Positions 1 through 9,235 of a stretch of 64,000 bases of DNA are shown piece by piece. Source of the DNA: Candidatus Bathyarchaeota archaeon (GTDB lineage: Archaea > Thermoproteota > Bathyarchaeia > Bathyarchaeales > WUQV01); contig JAGGVF010000007.1 of NCBI GenBank assembly GCA_021158125.1, forward strand, positions 1 to 64,000, in the 5' to 3' direction. Numbering within the stretch: position 1 is the stretch's first letter; each line of letters opens with the position of its first letter. The notes beneath the pieces are model-generated. The model saw nothing but the letters and a program-made list of their open reading frames with translations, was not told the origin of the DNA and made no database searches. The translations under genes and the position numbers were made by a program.

Positions 1-95
1 CCTACCCGGGGCCTATCGCGGCTTGCCGCGCCCTTCTTCGGCGCTCAAGCCGAGCCATCCACCAGACGGCGTGGCGTGTCGGGCCTTAATCCGGC
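1..95 (-). rRNA. 23S ribosomal RNA, 5' end only (partial)
   Basis: The reverse complement of about positions 1-63 reads as the conserved archaeal 23S start: a GGTGGATGGCTCGGC block, then GCGCCGAAGAAGGGCG and GATAGGCC. The gene runs leftward off the window, so only its first ~95 bases are here. The mature 5' end is placed at about 90-100 by analogy with other 23S genes and is not exact. No 16S gene lies upstream within the window; protein genes begin at 441. Confidence 0.9.
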
Positions 96-275
96 TGGTG
101 TCTTTTGGTTGTCGGGGGTAGCGAGGCGTATGCCTTGCTAAATGGCCTTTGCGTGGTGTTCACTGTGAGCTTGAGCTCACTTGCACCGCTTCGCTCCCAA
201 TCTTTTGATTGAGAGCTGCATTTAACCATGTGAGTGGCATGTAATAGCCAAGTTTATTTTAGACTGAGAATGGCC
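96..275 (-). other. pre-23S rRNA leader with stable hairpins
   Basis: This stretch holds no convincing ORF. Read leftward as RNA it forms a 10-bp hairpin around 193-217 (GCTCTCAATC, loop AAAA, GATTGGGAGC, with one G-U pair). A second perfect 7-bp inverted repeat lies at 165-180 (GTGAGCT/AGCTCAC). Together with the TATA-like element upstream, it looks like a transcribed and processed leader of the 23S gene. Positions 287-440 further upstream show nothing I can support beyond AT-rich sequence. Confidence 0.5.
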
Positions 276-286
276 GATATAAAGAT
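276..286 (-). promoter_or_regulatory. TATA-like promoter for the 23S rRNA gene
   Basis: On the minus strand this reads ATCTTTATATC, a good archaeal TATA box. Transcription would begin about 25 bases downstream, near 250, giving a leader of about 155 bases before the 23S 5' end. It faces away from the CBS gene ending at 441, so it is best explained as the rRNA promoter. Confidence 0.45.
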
Positions 287-440
287 TACTCTTTGAAGAT
301 AAATTAGAAAATGTGGGTTTTTCCATGTTTACTTATTTTTTGAGCGTTTCAATTTTTACATTTTTGTGTTTATGTAGAGAGGCAATTAGCTTGTATGAAG
401 GAATAAATCCAAACCAATGAGGGTGTGTTCGCTGGCTGTT

Positions 441-893
441 TTAGGCTATATAATATCTGATAACCTTGCTTATTCTCCTTGGCACCGCATATTTTTTCAT
501 TAATTGCCTAATCGTTTTCTCCATGACTGGCTGAATACGTGCAATATCCGTGAAGGTGACTAACCCAACAAGTTTTCCGCCTTCAACTACTGGAAGCTTC
601 TTAATTTTATGCTTAAACATAGCTTCTATGGCTTCTTCTAGGCTTGTCTCCGGACTTGTAACTATAAGCGGCTTGGACATAACTTCGCTAACAAGAGTTT
701 TGTTTGGGTCTTTACCTTCAACAACTACTCTTTTTAGAATGTCTCTTTCAGTTATTATTCCAATGGCTTCGCCTCTTTCCACTACGATTAAGCAGCCTAT
801 CTCAAAATCGTTCATAACTTCTACAGCCTTCTTCACGGTGACGTCAGCTTTCACAGTAACCAAGTCGGTAACCATAACATCCTTAACCTTCAA
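441..893 (-). CDS. two-CBS-domain protein
   Basis: A 150-aa soluble protein made of a tandem CBS pair (about residues 5-60 and 66-120). Each repeat shows the VxDVM opening and the GIIT/GLVT-x-x-D loop. Such Bateman modules bind adenosine nucleotides or SAM and sense energy or cofactor state. A 30-residue basic tail (MKKYAVPRR...) follows and has no domain I recognise. The gene stands alone, divergent from aEF1-beta, so its target cannot be inferred from context. Three more CBS proteins occur at 36.5-38.8 kb. Confidence 0.85.
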   Translation of the reverse strand: MKVKDVMVTDLVTVKADVTVKKAVEVMNDFEIGCLIVVERGEAIGIITERDILKRVVVEGKDPNKTLVSEVMSKPLIVTSPETSLEEAIEAMFKHKIKKLPVVEGGKLVGLVTFTDIARIQPVMEKTIRQLMKKYAVPRRISKVIRYYIA

Positions 894-969
894 TATCCGG
901 TCTCCTCAAAGACAACTCATGTCACATACTTAAAAGCATTAGCTAATATCTAGTTCAAGGTTAGCATAG

Positions 970-980
970 TCTATATATGG
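970..980 (+). promoter_or_regulatory. TATA box upstream of aEF1-beta
   Basis: The sequence TCTATATATGG lies about 60 bases before the ATG of the aEF1-beta gene and matches an archaeal TATA element. It predicts a short 5' leader that includes the GGAG-like ribosome binding site at about 1021-1025. Confidence 0.4.
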
Positions 981-1034
981 GAGTTTGTGGATAGTGAACG
1001 AAACCGTGTTAAAATAATATGGAGAAAATGAGAA

Positions 1035-1307
1035 ATGGCTAAAATAGTTGTTTCGTACAAGATATTTCCGTCCGACGTAAATGTGGACTTCGAAAAGTTG
1101 AAGCAGACCATAGAGAAAAGCCTTCCAGCCGACGTTGAAGTTTACGGGTATGGAATTGAACCGATAGCGTTCGGCTTAAATGCGCTGATAGCCCACTTGA
1201 TACTTCCGGAAGATAAAAGCGGAATACTGGAAAATCTTGAAGAATATTTGAAAAACATTCCAGAAATAAGCCAGATTCAAACGGTGATGGTTAGACGTAC
1301 ACATTAG
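1035..1307 (+). CDS. translation elongation factor 1-beta
   Basis: A 90-aa protein of the length and pattern of archaeal aEF-1beta, the guanine nucleotide exchange factor that recharges aEF-1alpha with GTP. It opens with a beta-strand/long-helix unit (IVVSYKIFPSDVNVDF) and carries the family's YGIEPIAFGLNAL segment around residues 39-52. The ATG follows a GGAGAAAATGAGAA leader. It lies 69 bases before cdc48 on the same strand, but cdc48 has its own TATA box. Homology is judged from motif pattern. Confidence 0.88.
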   Translation: MAKIVVSYKIFPSDVNVDFEKLKQTIEKSLPADVEVYGYGIEPIAFGLNALIAHLILPEDKSGILENLEEYLKNIPEISQIQTVMVRRTH

Positions 1308-1336
1308 GCGTTTATCACTTATCGCAAATTTGTAAA

Positions 1337-1347
1337 CTTTATAAATT
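1337..1347 (+). promoter_or_regulatory. TATA box of the cdc48 gene
   Basis: CTTTATAAATT lies about 35-40 bases before the cdc48 ATG at 1377, with purine-rich bases just upstream as expected for a BRE. It predicts a very short leader containing GGTGAGCAGC as ribosome binding site. Confidence 0.5.
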
Positions 1348-1376
1348 ACCAAGCGTCCACAAAAAGGTGAGCAGCA

Positions 1377-3566
1377 ATGAGCAGTAAGAATTCGGTTCCA
1401 GAAGTTCAATTGAAAGTTGCAGATGCTAGGCAAAGAGACGTAGGCAGAGGAATAGCAAGAATAGACCAGAAAACAATGCAAAAACTCGGAATAACCGCTG
1501 GAGACGTAATAGAAATTTACGGAAAGAGAAGAACATCAGCTATAGCATGGCCAGCATACTCTGAGGATCAAGGCAGAGAAATCATAAGAATGGACGGGTT
1601 CACCAGGAAAAACGCTGGAGTTGCAATAAACGAGTATGTGATTGTTAGGCCAGCCAAGGTGAAAGATGCTATAAGCGTAACTTTGTCTCCTGTTGACATG
1701 CGTCTAAATGTGGATGAAGACTTTACGCATTTTGTTAAAAACCGCCTTATGGAACGCACATTTACCGAAGGCGACACAACGCTCGTTATGATGCTTGGCC
1801 ACGCAATCCCTTTCACAGTTGTTAAAACTCGCCCTCACGGAATAGTTCGCATAACTCATGACACACATTTACAAATATTAAATGAGCCAGCCCCAGAGGC
1901 TAGAGGAGTACCAAGAACAACCTATGAGGATATAGGAGGACTACATGAGGAAATACAGAGAATAAGAGAAATGGTTGAACTTCCGTTGAGACATCCAGAA
2001 CTCTTCCAAAGACTTGGAATAGACCCGCCTAAAGGCGTTTTACTGTACGGTCCACCAGGCTGCGGAAAAACCTTACTTGCAAGAGCAGTTGCAAACGAGA
2101 GCGAAGCCAACTTCTTCTCAATCAACGGACCGGAAATTATGAGCAAGTTTTACGGCGAATCCGAAGCTAGGCTTAGAGAAATCTTCCAGCAAGCCCAGCA
2201 AAACGCCCCAAGCATAATCTTCATCGACGAACTCGACGCAATTGCACCTAAACGCGAAGAGGTCACAGGAGAAGTTGAAAGACGAGTTGTCGCACAGTTA
2301 CTCGCCCTAATGGACGGCTTAGCCGCCAGAGGAAACGTAATCGTAATAGGCGCAACCAACAGACCGGACGCCCTAGATCCAGCCCTAAGAAGACCTGGCA
2401 GGTTCGACCGCGAAATAGAAATAGGCGTTCCAGACAAGCAGGCACGATATGAGATTCTGCAGATTCACACTCGAGGAATGCCCTTAGCAGAAGATGTTGA
2501 CTTGAAGAAATTAGCAGAAATTACGCATGGCTATACTGGCGCCGATTTGGCTGCGCTTTGCAGAGAAACAGCCATGAAAGCTTTGAGGCGGTACTTGCCA
2601 GAAATAAACCTTGAGGAGGAAAGAATTCCGCCGAGTGTCCTTGAAAAAATGGAAGTCCGCATGGAAGACTTCTTAAACGCCTACAAGGAGATTACGCCTA
2701 CTGCCATGCGTGAAGTATACATAGAAGTCCCCACAGTGCATTGGGAAGACATTGGAGGACTAGAAGACGTTAAAAGAGAGCTAAGGGAAGCCGTTGAATG
2801 GCCTCTGAAGAACCCCGAAGTCTTCAAACGGTTCGGCATTCGACCGCCTAAAGGAATACTTCTTTATGGCCCTCCAGGCTGCGGGAAGACTTTGCTTGCA
2901 AGAGCAGTTGCAACTGAGTCTGAAGCTAACTTCATAACGATTAAAGGGCCTGAAGTCTTTTCGAAGTGGGTTGGCGAGTCGGAGAAAGCCATCAGAGAAG
3001 TTTTCCGCAAGGCCAGAATGGCTGCTCCAGCCATAATATTCTTTGACGAGTTTGATTCCCTTGTGCCCAAGCGTGGCATGGGCTTCGGCGACAGCGGAGT
3101 AACTGAGCGTGTTATAAGCCAGCTTCTAACTGAAATGGACGGTATAATGCGGCTAGAAGACGTTGTAGTTATTGCAGCTACAAATAGGCCTGACATAATT
3201 GACCCGGCGGTTCTGAGGCCCGGCCGTTTTGATAGGCTTATCTTTGTGCCGGCTCCAGACGAGAAGGGTAGACTTGAAATTTTCAAGATTTACACGAAGA
3301 ATATGCCCTTGGCCAAGGACGTTAGCCTTGAAGAACTTGCTAAGGCTACTAATGGCTATAGCGGAGCTGACATTGAAGCCTTATGTAGGGAAGCAGCCCT
3401 AAACGCTTTAAGAAGAGACATAAACGCCAAGGAAGTTACTAAAGCAGATTTTGACTCTGCAATGGAGAAGATTGGCCCAAGCATTAGGCCTGAAATCGTC
3501 GAGTGGTATAAGAGCTTTATGCGTCAAGTGAGAAGAATTCAGAAACCACCGCCTCTTGTGGCGTAG
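1377..3566 (+). CDS. AAA+ ATPase Cdc48/VCP-like
   Basis: A 729-aa archaeal Cdc48 homologue, a hexameric unfoldase that extracts and unfolds proteins, usually ahead of the proteasome. An N-domain of about 190 residues is followed by two AAA modules. Walker A GPPGCGKT appears near residues 225 and 498. Walker B appears as IIFIDELD near 280 and IIFFDEFD near 554. Second-region-of-homology arginines are present in both modules ([17 protein letters not shown] and [17 protein letters not shown]). The C-terminus is short and proline-rich, without a recognisable docking motif. ATG start after GGTGAG. Confidence 0.95.
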   Translation: MSSKNSVPEVQLKVADARQRDVGRGIARIDQKTMQKLGITAGDVIEIYGKRRTSAIAWPAYSEDQGREIIRMDGFTRKNAGVAINEYVIVRPAKVKDAISVTLSPVDMRLNVDEDFTHFVKNRLMERTFTEGDTTLVMMLGHAIPFTVVKTRPHGIVRITHDTHLQILNEPAPEARGVPRTTYEDIGGLHEEIQRIREMVELPLRHPELFQRLGIDPPKGVLLYGPPGCGKTLLARAVANESEANFFSINGPEIMSKFYGESEARLREIFQQAQQNAPSIIFIDELDAIAPKREEVTGEVERRVVAQLLALMDGLAARGNVIVIGATNRPDALDPALRRPGRFDREIEIGVPDKQARYEILQIHTRGMPLAEDVDLKKLAEITHGYTGADLAALCRETAMKALRRYLPEINLEEERIPPSVLEKMEVRMEDFLNAYKEITPTAMREVYIEVPTVHWEDIGGLEDVKRELREAVEWPLKNPEVFKRFGIRPPKGILLYGPPGCGKTLLARAVATESEANFITIKGPEVFSKWVGESEKAIREVFRKARMAAPAIIFFDEFDSLVPKRGMGFGDSGVTERVISQLLTEMDGIMRLEDVVVIAATNRPDIIDPAVLRPGRFDRLIFVPAPDEKGRLEIFKIYTKNMPLAKDVSLEELAKATNGYSGADIEALCREAALNALRRDINAKEVTKADFDSAMEKIGPSIRPEIVEWYKSFMRQVRRIQKPPPLVA

Positions 3567-3649
3567 CCTTCAGGGATCTTTCCCTTCAATCCTTTCTTAA
3601 ATTACATAATTCTTTAATATGCAAAGGTAGAAGCTAGATTGGAATTTGA

Positions 3650-4846
3650 ATGATTGACATCGTTGTAATCTTCTACACTATTGCTGTCATCATGTTTTTG
3701 AGTTTCATCGGAGAAGTCGTTTCCCGGAAGGCTCTTATTCCAAACGTAATTTTGCTCATACTTTTAGGTATAGTTTGCGGGCCTGTTCTTCATCTTTTCG
3801 AATATGATGCTTTAGTCAGTATGGTTCCGCTGGTTGCCCCCCTCACAATAGCCTTCATAGGTTTCGAGGCTGGCTTAAAAATGGATTTTTACGAAGCCAT
3901 TGAGCAAAGTCGAAGGGCTGTAATACTTTCTGTCATAGGATTCGTTCTAACATTGGTGATAGTAGGTCTCTTTCTTCGTTATGTTTGCGGGTTAGAATGG
4001 GCTTATGCATTTATGCTGTCTTCTGCTTGGAGCGGAGTTAACACAGCCACGGTCAATGCTGTCTGCAACTACTTAAAACTGAAGGAGAAAACACGTACAA
4101 CCCTTACAATTTCCTCGCTTGTCGACGACGCCATCGTTCTAGTTTCGACACTGATTATTTTAAACTTCATCCTTTTGGGGGAAATAGGCTTCAGAGAAAG
4201 CGTACTCACATTAACTTCCAACTTTTGCATATCAATTTTAATCGGTGTAACATTGGGTTTAGCTTGGATGAACATTCTTTACTTCTTCAGAAAGGCTAAA
4301 TATACCTACACTTTCACTTTAGCGGCAATTCTTTTTGTATATTCAGTGACGGAGACACTGGGCGGAACAGGAGGAATAGCAGTTTTCCTTTTCGGGCTAA
4401 TCCTTGGAAATTCCGTTTCTATCTCGTCAGCTTTGAAACTGCGGCTTAAAAAGCCTGAACTTTCAAATTTAACTCAGTTAATAGAGAATTTCCACTCAGA
4501 ATTAACGTTTATAATATATTCTTTCTTTTTCACTTTCATAGGTTTAATCTACGTATTTACTGGGCTTTCTGAACTTCTCTCTGGATTAGCCATAGGTTTT
4601 CTTCTTCATGCTGCAAGATTGTTGGCTGTTAAAATCGGAACAGTTGGAAGCCCTTTGACTTCTGATTTTCCAGCTATAGGACTTATAGTTGGAAAGGGCG
4701 TAGCCTCGGCTGCGATGAGCACTTTACCGCTGGCTTACAGTCTTCCAAACGCAACATTTTATACAAGTATAGCCCTAAACGTTATACTCTTCACAAATCT
4801 AATCTCGATTCTGCTTCCATTAATATTTGCCAAAGCTTCATCCTAG
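3650..4846 (+). CDS. cation:proton antiporter (Na+/H+ exchanger family)
   Basis: A 398-aa integral membrane protein with about 11-12 hydrophobic helices, typical of monovalent cation:proton antiporters of the CPA superfamily. The segment VDDAIVLVSTL (about residues 158-168) has paired aspartates in the position expected for the ion-binding DD motif. FIGFEAGLKMDF near 73-84 and the closing KGVASAAMST segment are also family-like. It lacks the cytoplasmic TrkA/RCK domain found in many KefB-type proteins. It would exchange Na+ or K+ for H+; which ion cannot be told from sequence alone. Confidence 0.85.
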   Translation: MIDIVVIFYTIAVIMFLSFIGEVVSRKALIPNVILLILLGIVCGPVLHLFEYDALVSMVPLVAPLTIAFIGFEAGLKMDFYEAIEQSRRAVILSVIGFVLTLVIVGLFLRYVCGLEWAYAFMLSSAWSGVNTATVNAVCNYLKLKEKTRTTLTISSLVDDAIVLVSTLIILNFILLGEIGFRESVLTLTSNFCISILIGVTLGLAWMNILYFFRKAKYTYTFTLAAILFVYSVTETLGGTGGIAVFLFGLILGNSVSISSALKLRLKKPELSNLTQLIENFHSELTFIIYSFFFTFIGLIYVFTGLSELLSGLAIGFLLHAARLLAVKIGTVGSPLTSDFPAIGLIVGKGVASAAMSTLPLAYSLPNATFYTSIALNVILFTNLISILLPLIFAKASS

Positions 4847-4888
4847 CCTAACTAAAATGTTTATTTATGCAAAGAATTTACTGAATTA

Positions 4889-5041
4889 ATGAAAATTAGG
4901 AGAGTTATTTGTTTGAGTAAAGTAAAATTGAAAAGGCTTTCCGCAATTTCACTTATTGCCCTAAGTTTCTTTTTGCTATCCTACTTCTCAGCCGAGCTAA
5001 TTCTTGCTTGGTGTTCATTGAGGTGTCTCCCTTATGGGTAA
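4889..5041 (+). CDS. possible small single-TM protein
   Basis: An ORF of 50 codons starting at ATG. A better start is the TTG at 4913, 10 bases after AGGAG at 4898-4902, giving 42 residues. The product has a basic N-terminus (SKVKLKRL) followed by one hydrophobic helix (AISLIALSFFLLSYFSAELILA) and a short Cys-containing tail. It lies in the gap between the antiporter and threonine synthase genes. No family recognised; it could be chance coding. Confidence 0.3.
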   Translation: MKIRRVICLSKVKLKRLSAISLIALSFFLLSYFSAELILAWCSLRCLPYG

Positions 5042-5099
5042 CTGCAATTTTAGCTTTATTCATATTTAAAAGGTTAAATGTTGAAGAAATCCATTAAAC

Positions 5100-6218
5100 T
5101 TGGAGGTTTCGAAGCTGGAGTACATGGCAAAATGCACTAAATGTTCAGCCCTTTCGTCGAACCCGTTGGATTATAGATGTGGTTGTGGTTCTCCTTTTGA
5201 AATGGATGTGAAAGTCGTATTTGAAAAGGCAAAGATAAGAGTTCATGATTACAGTTTTTGGCGTTATAGGGCGTTTTTCCCTTACATAAACGAACATACA
5301 ATTGTAAGTCTCGGCGAGGGCTGGACTCCACTTGTCAAGTTCAGCGGAAACGTTTATTTTAAGCTTGATTTCCTGAATCCAACCGGGTCGTTTAAAGACA
5401 GAGGTTCAACCGCCCTAATTTCAGCAATTCACAAACAAGTTAAAAAGGCGAGTGGCTATGTTTCAGAGGACTCATCGGGAAATGCTGGCGCTTCGATTGC
5501 TGCCTATGCTGCCAGAGCCGGTCTAAAGGCTAAAATATTCGTTCCAGCGGAAGTTTCCGGCCAAAAGTTTAATCAAATACTCTTCTATGGTGCAGAAGTT
5601 GAAAGAGTTGAAGGCGAGAGAAGCAAGGTTGCAGCTGAGGCTCAAAAGCCGGAAAAGGGAAAGTTTTACATAGGTCACATTTGGCATCCGATTTTCCGAG
5701 ACGGAATCAAAACTTTAGCCTACGAGATAGCTGAACAGTTTGAATGGAGGCTTCCAGACCGTGTTTACTTGCCAGTTTCAGCTGGAACGCTGCTGCTTGG
5801 TGTCATAGAAGGATTTAAAGACTTGCTGGAGTCCGGAGTGGTAAGCGGGTTTCCAACAATTGTGGCTTGCCAAACCGAGCAAGTTTCACCGCTTTATCAC
5901 AGATTGAAGAATATGCCTTACACTCCTCCGGAAAAAATAACTTCAATTGCGGATGCCCTTGTCAGCACTAATCCTCCGCTTTTAGAACTGATGGTGAAAA
6001 AAATGACTGAAATAAGGGGTGATACGGAAATTGTGAATGAAAATCAAATTTACGACGGCTTTGTTGAGCTTGCTAAGAAGGGCTTCTTTGTTGAGCCGAG
6101 TTCGGCTGTTGCTTATGCCGCTTATAAGAAACAAGTTGAAAGTGGAAAAGTGTTGAAGGATGAAAGTGCAGTCATAGTTTTAACCGGTATGGGGTTGAAA
6201 TCGAAGCTTAAACCTTAA
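5100..6218 (+). CDS. thrC: threonine synthase (PLP-dependent)
   Basis: A 372-aa fold-type II PLP enzyme that converts O-phosphohomoserine to threonine. An N-terminal zinc-ribbon-like segment with Cys12, Cys15, Cys27 and Cys29 precedes the catalytic domain. The PLP lysine is K99 in [11 protein letters not shown]. The glycine-rich phosphate loop appears as SAGT near residues 226-229, and the end reads VLTGMGLKS. The start is uncertain: TTG at 5100 or ATG at 5124 (residue 9). Related cysteate synthase has the same fold, but threonine synthase is the simpler call. It is convergent with the broken ABC gene just downstream. Confidence 0.82.
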   Translation: MEVSKLEYMAKCTKCSALSSNPLDYRCGCGSPFEMDVKVVFEKAKIRVHDYSFWRYRAFFPYINEHTIVSLGEGWTPLVKFSGNVYFKLDFLNPTGSFKDRGSTALISAIHKQVKKASGYVSEDSSGNAGASIAAYAARAGLKAKIFVPAEVSGQKFNQILFYGAEVERVEGERSKVAAEAQKPEKGKFYIGHIWHPIFRDGIKTLAYEIAEQFEWRLPDRVYLPVSAGTLLLGVIEGFKDLLESGVVSGFPTIVACQTEQVSPLYHRLKNMPYTPPEKITSIADALVSTNPPLLELMVKKMTEIRGDTEIVNENQIYDGFVELAKKGFFVEPSSAVAYAAYKKQVESGKVLKDESAVIVLTGMGLKSKLKP

Positions 6219-6352
6219 CGGTACTGGGCATTTGGGCCTAGAAAACCGTAGATTTCCCCTTCTTTAACCTCAAAGTTTACGTGGTCAACTGCGACTAAAT
6301 ATCCGTTAAAAACTTTCGTTAGCTCCTTAGCTTCAATGATGTTTTCAGTCAA
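6215..6352 (-). pseudogene. truncated ABC transporter ATP-binding protein remnant
   Basis: Forty-five codons starting with a TTG that overlaps the PadR stop (TTGA). The product opens like an ABC ATPase ([19 protein letters not shown], then [13 protein letters not shown]) and stops four codons later, exactly where the Walker A GxxGxGKT should follow. All catalytic parts and any permease gene are missing. The intact ancestor was probably a PadR-regulated drug or lipid exporter. The break lies between about 6218 and 6230, against the 3' end of thrC. Confidence 0.75.
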
Positions 6353-6936
6353 GCTCTTACACCTTCTTTTAACTTCTTATTTATCTCCTCAATCTTCTGC
6401 GAAGCCTCATCTAAAATCTTCTTAACGTCGTTCAATGCTTCCTTTGAAAATTTAGCCTCTAAATTTTCAATAAACTCGAAAAGAGCTGAAATGAATTTTC
6501 TTTCGGCTTCTTGGAGCTCTACTGCTTCCTCATATTCATGCGGAGCAGCCCAAAGTAACCCAAAGATTAGTGGCGGCATTAAGAACTTTAGCTTGGCTTT
6601 CAACTCCTTTTTAATTGCAGTTTCTTTTTCGAGGATTTTTTGACCTTTTTCTGTGAGTTTGTAGCGTTTTACGCCGGCTTCTTCTGTTGGTACTTCCTGT
6701 ATGACTCCGTGGTCTTGTAGCCATGCAAGCAGAGGATAAATTGAGCCTGGGCTGGGCTTCCATTCCCCACAAGTTCTTTTTCCAACTTCCTCAATTATTT
6801 CTGCCCCAGACATCGGCTTTTGACTTAAAAGCTTCAATACAAAGTAGCGTAAGAACCCCTTTGGAATAGCTGCTGTATGCCTTATCCAGTGTCTTGCTGG
6901 GAACACTTTGTGTTCGTGGTGGTGATGCCCAAACAT
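6349..6936 (-). CDS. PadR-family transcriptional regulator
   Basis: A 195-aa regulator with a PadR winged helix at about residues 27-100 ([41 protein letters not shown]) and a long C-terminal alpha-helical dimerisation region. An unusual histidine run (FGHHHHEHK) sits at residues 2-10 and could bind metal. It overlaps by one base-step an ABC ATPase start, the standard PadR-exporter arrangement, but that ATPase is now a stub. A palindromic repeat in its promoter suggests autorepression. The regulator is intact although its probable target operon is destroyed. Confidence 0.85.
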   Translation of the reverse strand: MFGHHHHEHKVFPARHWIRHTAAIPKGFLRYFVLKLLSQKPMSGAEIIEEVGKRTCGEWKPSPGSIYPLLAWLQDHGVIQEVPTEEAGVKRYKLTEKGQKILEKETAIKKELKAKLKFLMPPLIFGLLWAAPHEYEEAVELQEAERKFISALFEFIENLEAKFSKEALNDVKKILDEASQKIEEINKKLKEGVRA

Positions 6937-6958
6937 TCTAATTCACGTTAAACCAAAT

Positions 6959-6988
6959 TTTGATATCAAAGTTGATATCGATAATGAC
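6959..6988 (-). promoter_or_regulatory. promoter and candidate PadR operator
   Basis: On the plus strand TTGATATCAA (a perfect 10-bp palindrome) is followed by a second half-matching copy, TTGATATCGATAA. Reading leftward, a TATA box (TTTAAATG) lies just upstream at about 6988-6996. The palindromes fall where transcription should start, the expected location for an autorepressor site of the adjoining padR gene. Confidence 0.5.
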
Positions 6989-7014
6989 ATTTAAACTTTT
7001 TTCCGTCTCAGAAC

Positions 7015-7833
7015 TTAAGGCATAAGATAAGTAAACTTAAGAATCATCCTAATGCTGGCAATGAGAAGAACTACTCCGAAGATTCTCCGCAAATTTTTTG
7101 CAGAAACCTTAGCTGCGTAATGTGCCCCTATCTGTGCTCCAAAAATTATTCCTAAAATAAGCAAAATTGCGTAATCAAATTTTATGTGTTGAAGCCAAAG
7201 GTGGGTTAGCGTTCCGGAAATAGAAGTGAAAATCATTATGAACATCGAAGTAGCCACTGTTATATGAATTGGCACACCAACTGCCATGTTCATAGCTGGA
7301 ACAAGCACTGCTCCACCGCCTATACCTAAGAGTCCTGAAAAAAAGCCTGCAACCAAACCTAAAATTGGAATCAACAAAAAGTTCACGGAATAAGTAAACG
7401 TGTTACCGTAACTGTCAACTAATTTACGAATTCTACCCTTCCCCTCAATTTTTGTCGTCCTCTCCCCTTCTTTTCCTTCTTTTCTGAGCAGCATCCTTGC
7501 TGCAACAAAAATTAGGAAAAATGCAAAGATTAAGCCTAAAATCTGCTTGTTGATTAGGGAAGTCGCATACGACCCTAAGAATGCTCCGGGAATTGTTGTT
7601 GATGCTAATGCTAATCCAAGCGGGTAATCAATTCTTTTCTGTCTTGAATATCTGAGGGTTGAGGAAAGTGATGTGAAAATTATCATTGCTATGCTTGTTC
7701 CGGAAGCATACGCTGGTTCAAATCCATACAACAATATAAGCGTTGGAACTATGAATACTCCACCGCCTATTCCAGTCATGGCTGCAACTACGCCGACGAG
7801 GAAAGATATTAATGGGAGGATTAATTCCCACAT
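7015..7833 (-). CDS. TauE/SafE-family membrane permease
   Basis: A 272-aa protein with about eight membrane helices in two homologous halves. Each half carries the family's glycine signature: AAMTGIGGGVFIVPTL near residues 18-33 and SGLLGIGGGAVLVPAM in the second half. A charged linker (about 115-140) separates the halves. Members export sulfite, sulfoacetate or other organosulfur anions, but substrate cannot be assigned here. It is divergent from aRF1 and not clearly in an operon with padR. Confidence 0.85.
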   Translation of the reverse strand: MWELILPLISFLVGVVAAMTGIGGGVFIVPTLILLYGFEPAYASGTSIAMIIFTSLSSTLRYSRQKRIDYPLGLALASTTIPGAFLGSYATSLINKQILGLIFAFFLIFVAARMLLRKEGKEGERTTKIEGKGRIRKLVDSYGNTFTYSVNFLLIPILGLVAGFFSGLLGIGGGAVLVPAMNMAVGVPIHITVATSMFIMIFTSISGTLTHLWLQHIKFDYAILLILGIIFGAQIGAHYAAKVSAKNLRRIFGVVLLIASIRMILKFTYLMP

Positions 7834-7968
7834 TTCTTACGCCTTGAAGAAAGCAGTTTAAATGCAGTAAAGCATTTAAAGGTTAGGTTAGGCAACAAAT
7901 TAGTTTGTGAGGAATTTTTATTTATGAGCTTTCGCTCTTAAGGATAACCGCAAAGTGTGAAATGAACC

Positions 7969-9234
7969 TTGGAAAAAACAAAGAAAAGAACTTCACTTCA
8001 ACGATATCGACTTAAAAAAGCACTGGACATACTAGCCAATAAAGAGGGAAGAGGAACAGAACTTATTTCGCTCTATATTCCGCCAGGCCGCCAAATCAGC
8101 GAAGTAGTGTCAATGCTGAGGCAAGAGTACGGAACAGCCTCAAACATAAAGTCAACTACCACCCGTAAAAACGTTCAAGACGCAATAGTCAAAGTCATGC
8201 AAAGACTAAAGCTCTTCAAGCAAGTTCCAGAAACAGGCTTAGTAATCTTCTGCGGTGCATTGCCCCAAAACGGACCTGGAAGCGAAAAAATAGAAACCTA
8301 CGTGATTATCCCGCCGGAACCCATCCAAATATACCTCTACCGCTGCGACTCCAGATTCCACACAGAGCACCTACAAGAGTTCCTAAAAGAAAGAGAATCA
8401 TACGGGATACTCGTCATGGAAGCTTCCTCAGCGACCTTCGCAGTGCTAAAAGGTAAAAGACTTGAAATAGTGCGAAAAATAACTTCAGGAGTCCCTGGAA
8501 AACATAGGGCTGGAGGCCAATCCGCAAGAAGATTTGAACGTTTAAGGGACATGCGACTGCAAGAATATTTCCGCAGAGTAGGCAATTATGCAAATGAAAT
8601 TTTCCTTTCAATACCCGATTTAAAGGGAATAATCCTAGCCGGGCCAGGCCCAACCAAATATGATTTTCAGAAAGGCGACTACTTAAACTATCAGCTTAAG
8701 GATAAAATCATCGACGTTATTGACACCGCCTACTCGGATGAGCAGGGAGTTGAAGAAGTTGTTGAGAAGGCTCCCGAAATAATGCAGAAAATCCGCTATA
8801 TTGAAGAGAAAAATCTAATTCAAAAATTCCTTTATCATATTGGACATGACACTGGGATGGCAACTTATGGAGAAGAAGAAGTGAGACGGGCCTTAGAAAT
8901 GGGAGCTGTTGAAACTTTGCTGTTATCGGAAGCCATAGACATCGCACGGGTCACAGTTAAATGCAGTGCATGTGGCTATACGGAACAGCATACATTAAAA
9001 ACCAAGGAACTGCCAAGCTTTGAATCAAGCCTTGTGGGGAAACCGTGCCCAAAATGTAAGGCTCCTGCCCTCTCGGTGGTTGATGAAAAAGAACTGATTG
9101 AAGATTTAGCCAAACTCGCAGAGCAGTCAAACACGGAAGTAGAAATAATATCTACAGAAACCGAGGAGGGCCAAATGCTTCTAAAGTCTTTCGGAGGAAT
9201 AGCTGCCATCTTAAGGTTTAAACTTCCAGAATAG
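7969..9234 (+). CDS. prf1: peptide chain release factor aRF1
   Basis: A 421-aa class I release factor that recognises all three stop codons and triggers peptide release on the archaeal ribosome. Stop-codon reading motif NIKS is at residues 59-62. The catalytic GGQ loop is at about 182-184, in HRAGGQSARRFERLRD. The C-terminal domain holds a CxxC...CxxC zinc ribbon (CSACGY and CPKCKA) that binds aRF3/ABCE1-type partners. TTG start; a TATA-like TTTTTATTTA lies near 7914-7923. The gene ends two bases before the stop of the convergent ValRS gene. Confidence 0.96.
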   Translation: MEKTKKRTSLQRYRLKKALDILANKEGRGTELISLYIPPGRQISEVVSMLRQEYGTASNIKSTTTRKNVQDAIVKVMQRLKLFKQVPETGLVIFCGALPQNGPGSEKIETYVIIPPEPIQIYLYRCDSRFHTEHLQEFLKERESYGILVMEASSATFAVLKGKRLEIVRKITSGVPGKHRAGGQSARRFERLRDMRLQEYFRRVGNYANEIFLSIPDLKGIILAGPGPTKYDFQKGDYLNYQLKDKIIDVIDTAYSDEQGVEEVVEKAPEIMQKIRYIEEKNLIQKFLYHIGHDTGMATYGEEEVRRALEMGAVETLLLSEAIDIARVTVKCSACGYTEQHTLKTKELPSFESSLVGKPCPKCKAPALSVVDEKELIEDLAKLAEQSNTEVEIISTETEEGQMLLKSFGGIAAILRFKLPE

Positions 9235-9235
9235 C

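Noticed and set aside
110-440. Possible 16S rRNA 3' end upstream of the 23S gene
   Set aside because: No anti-Shine-Dalgarno CACCTCC-type terminus and no conserved 16S helices can be seen; sequence is too short and too AT-rich.
550-933. 127-codon ORF opposite the CBS gene
   Set aside because: It lies antisense to a clear CBS-pair gene and its Ser/Thr-rich text is the usual shadow of such a frame.
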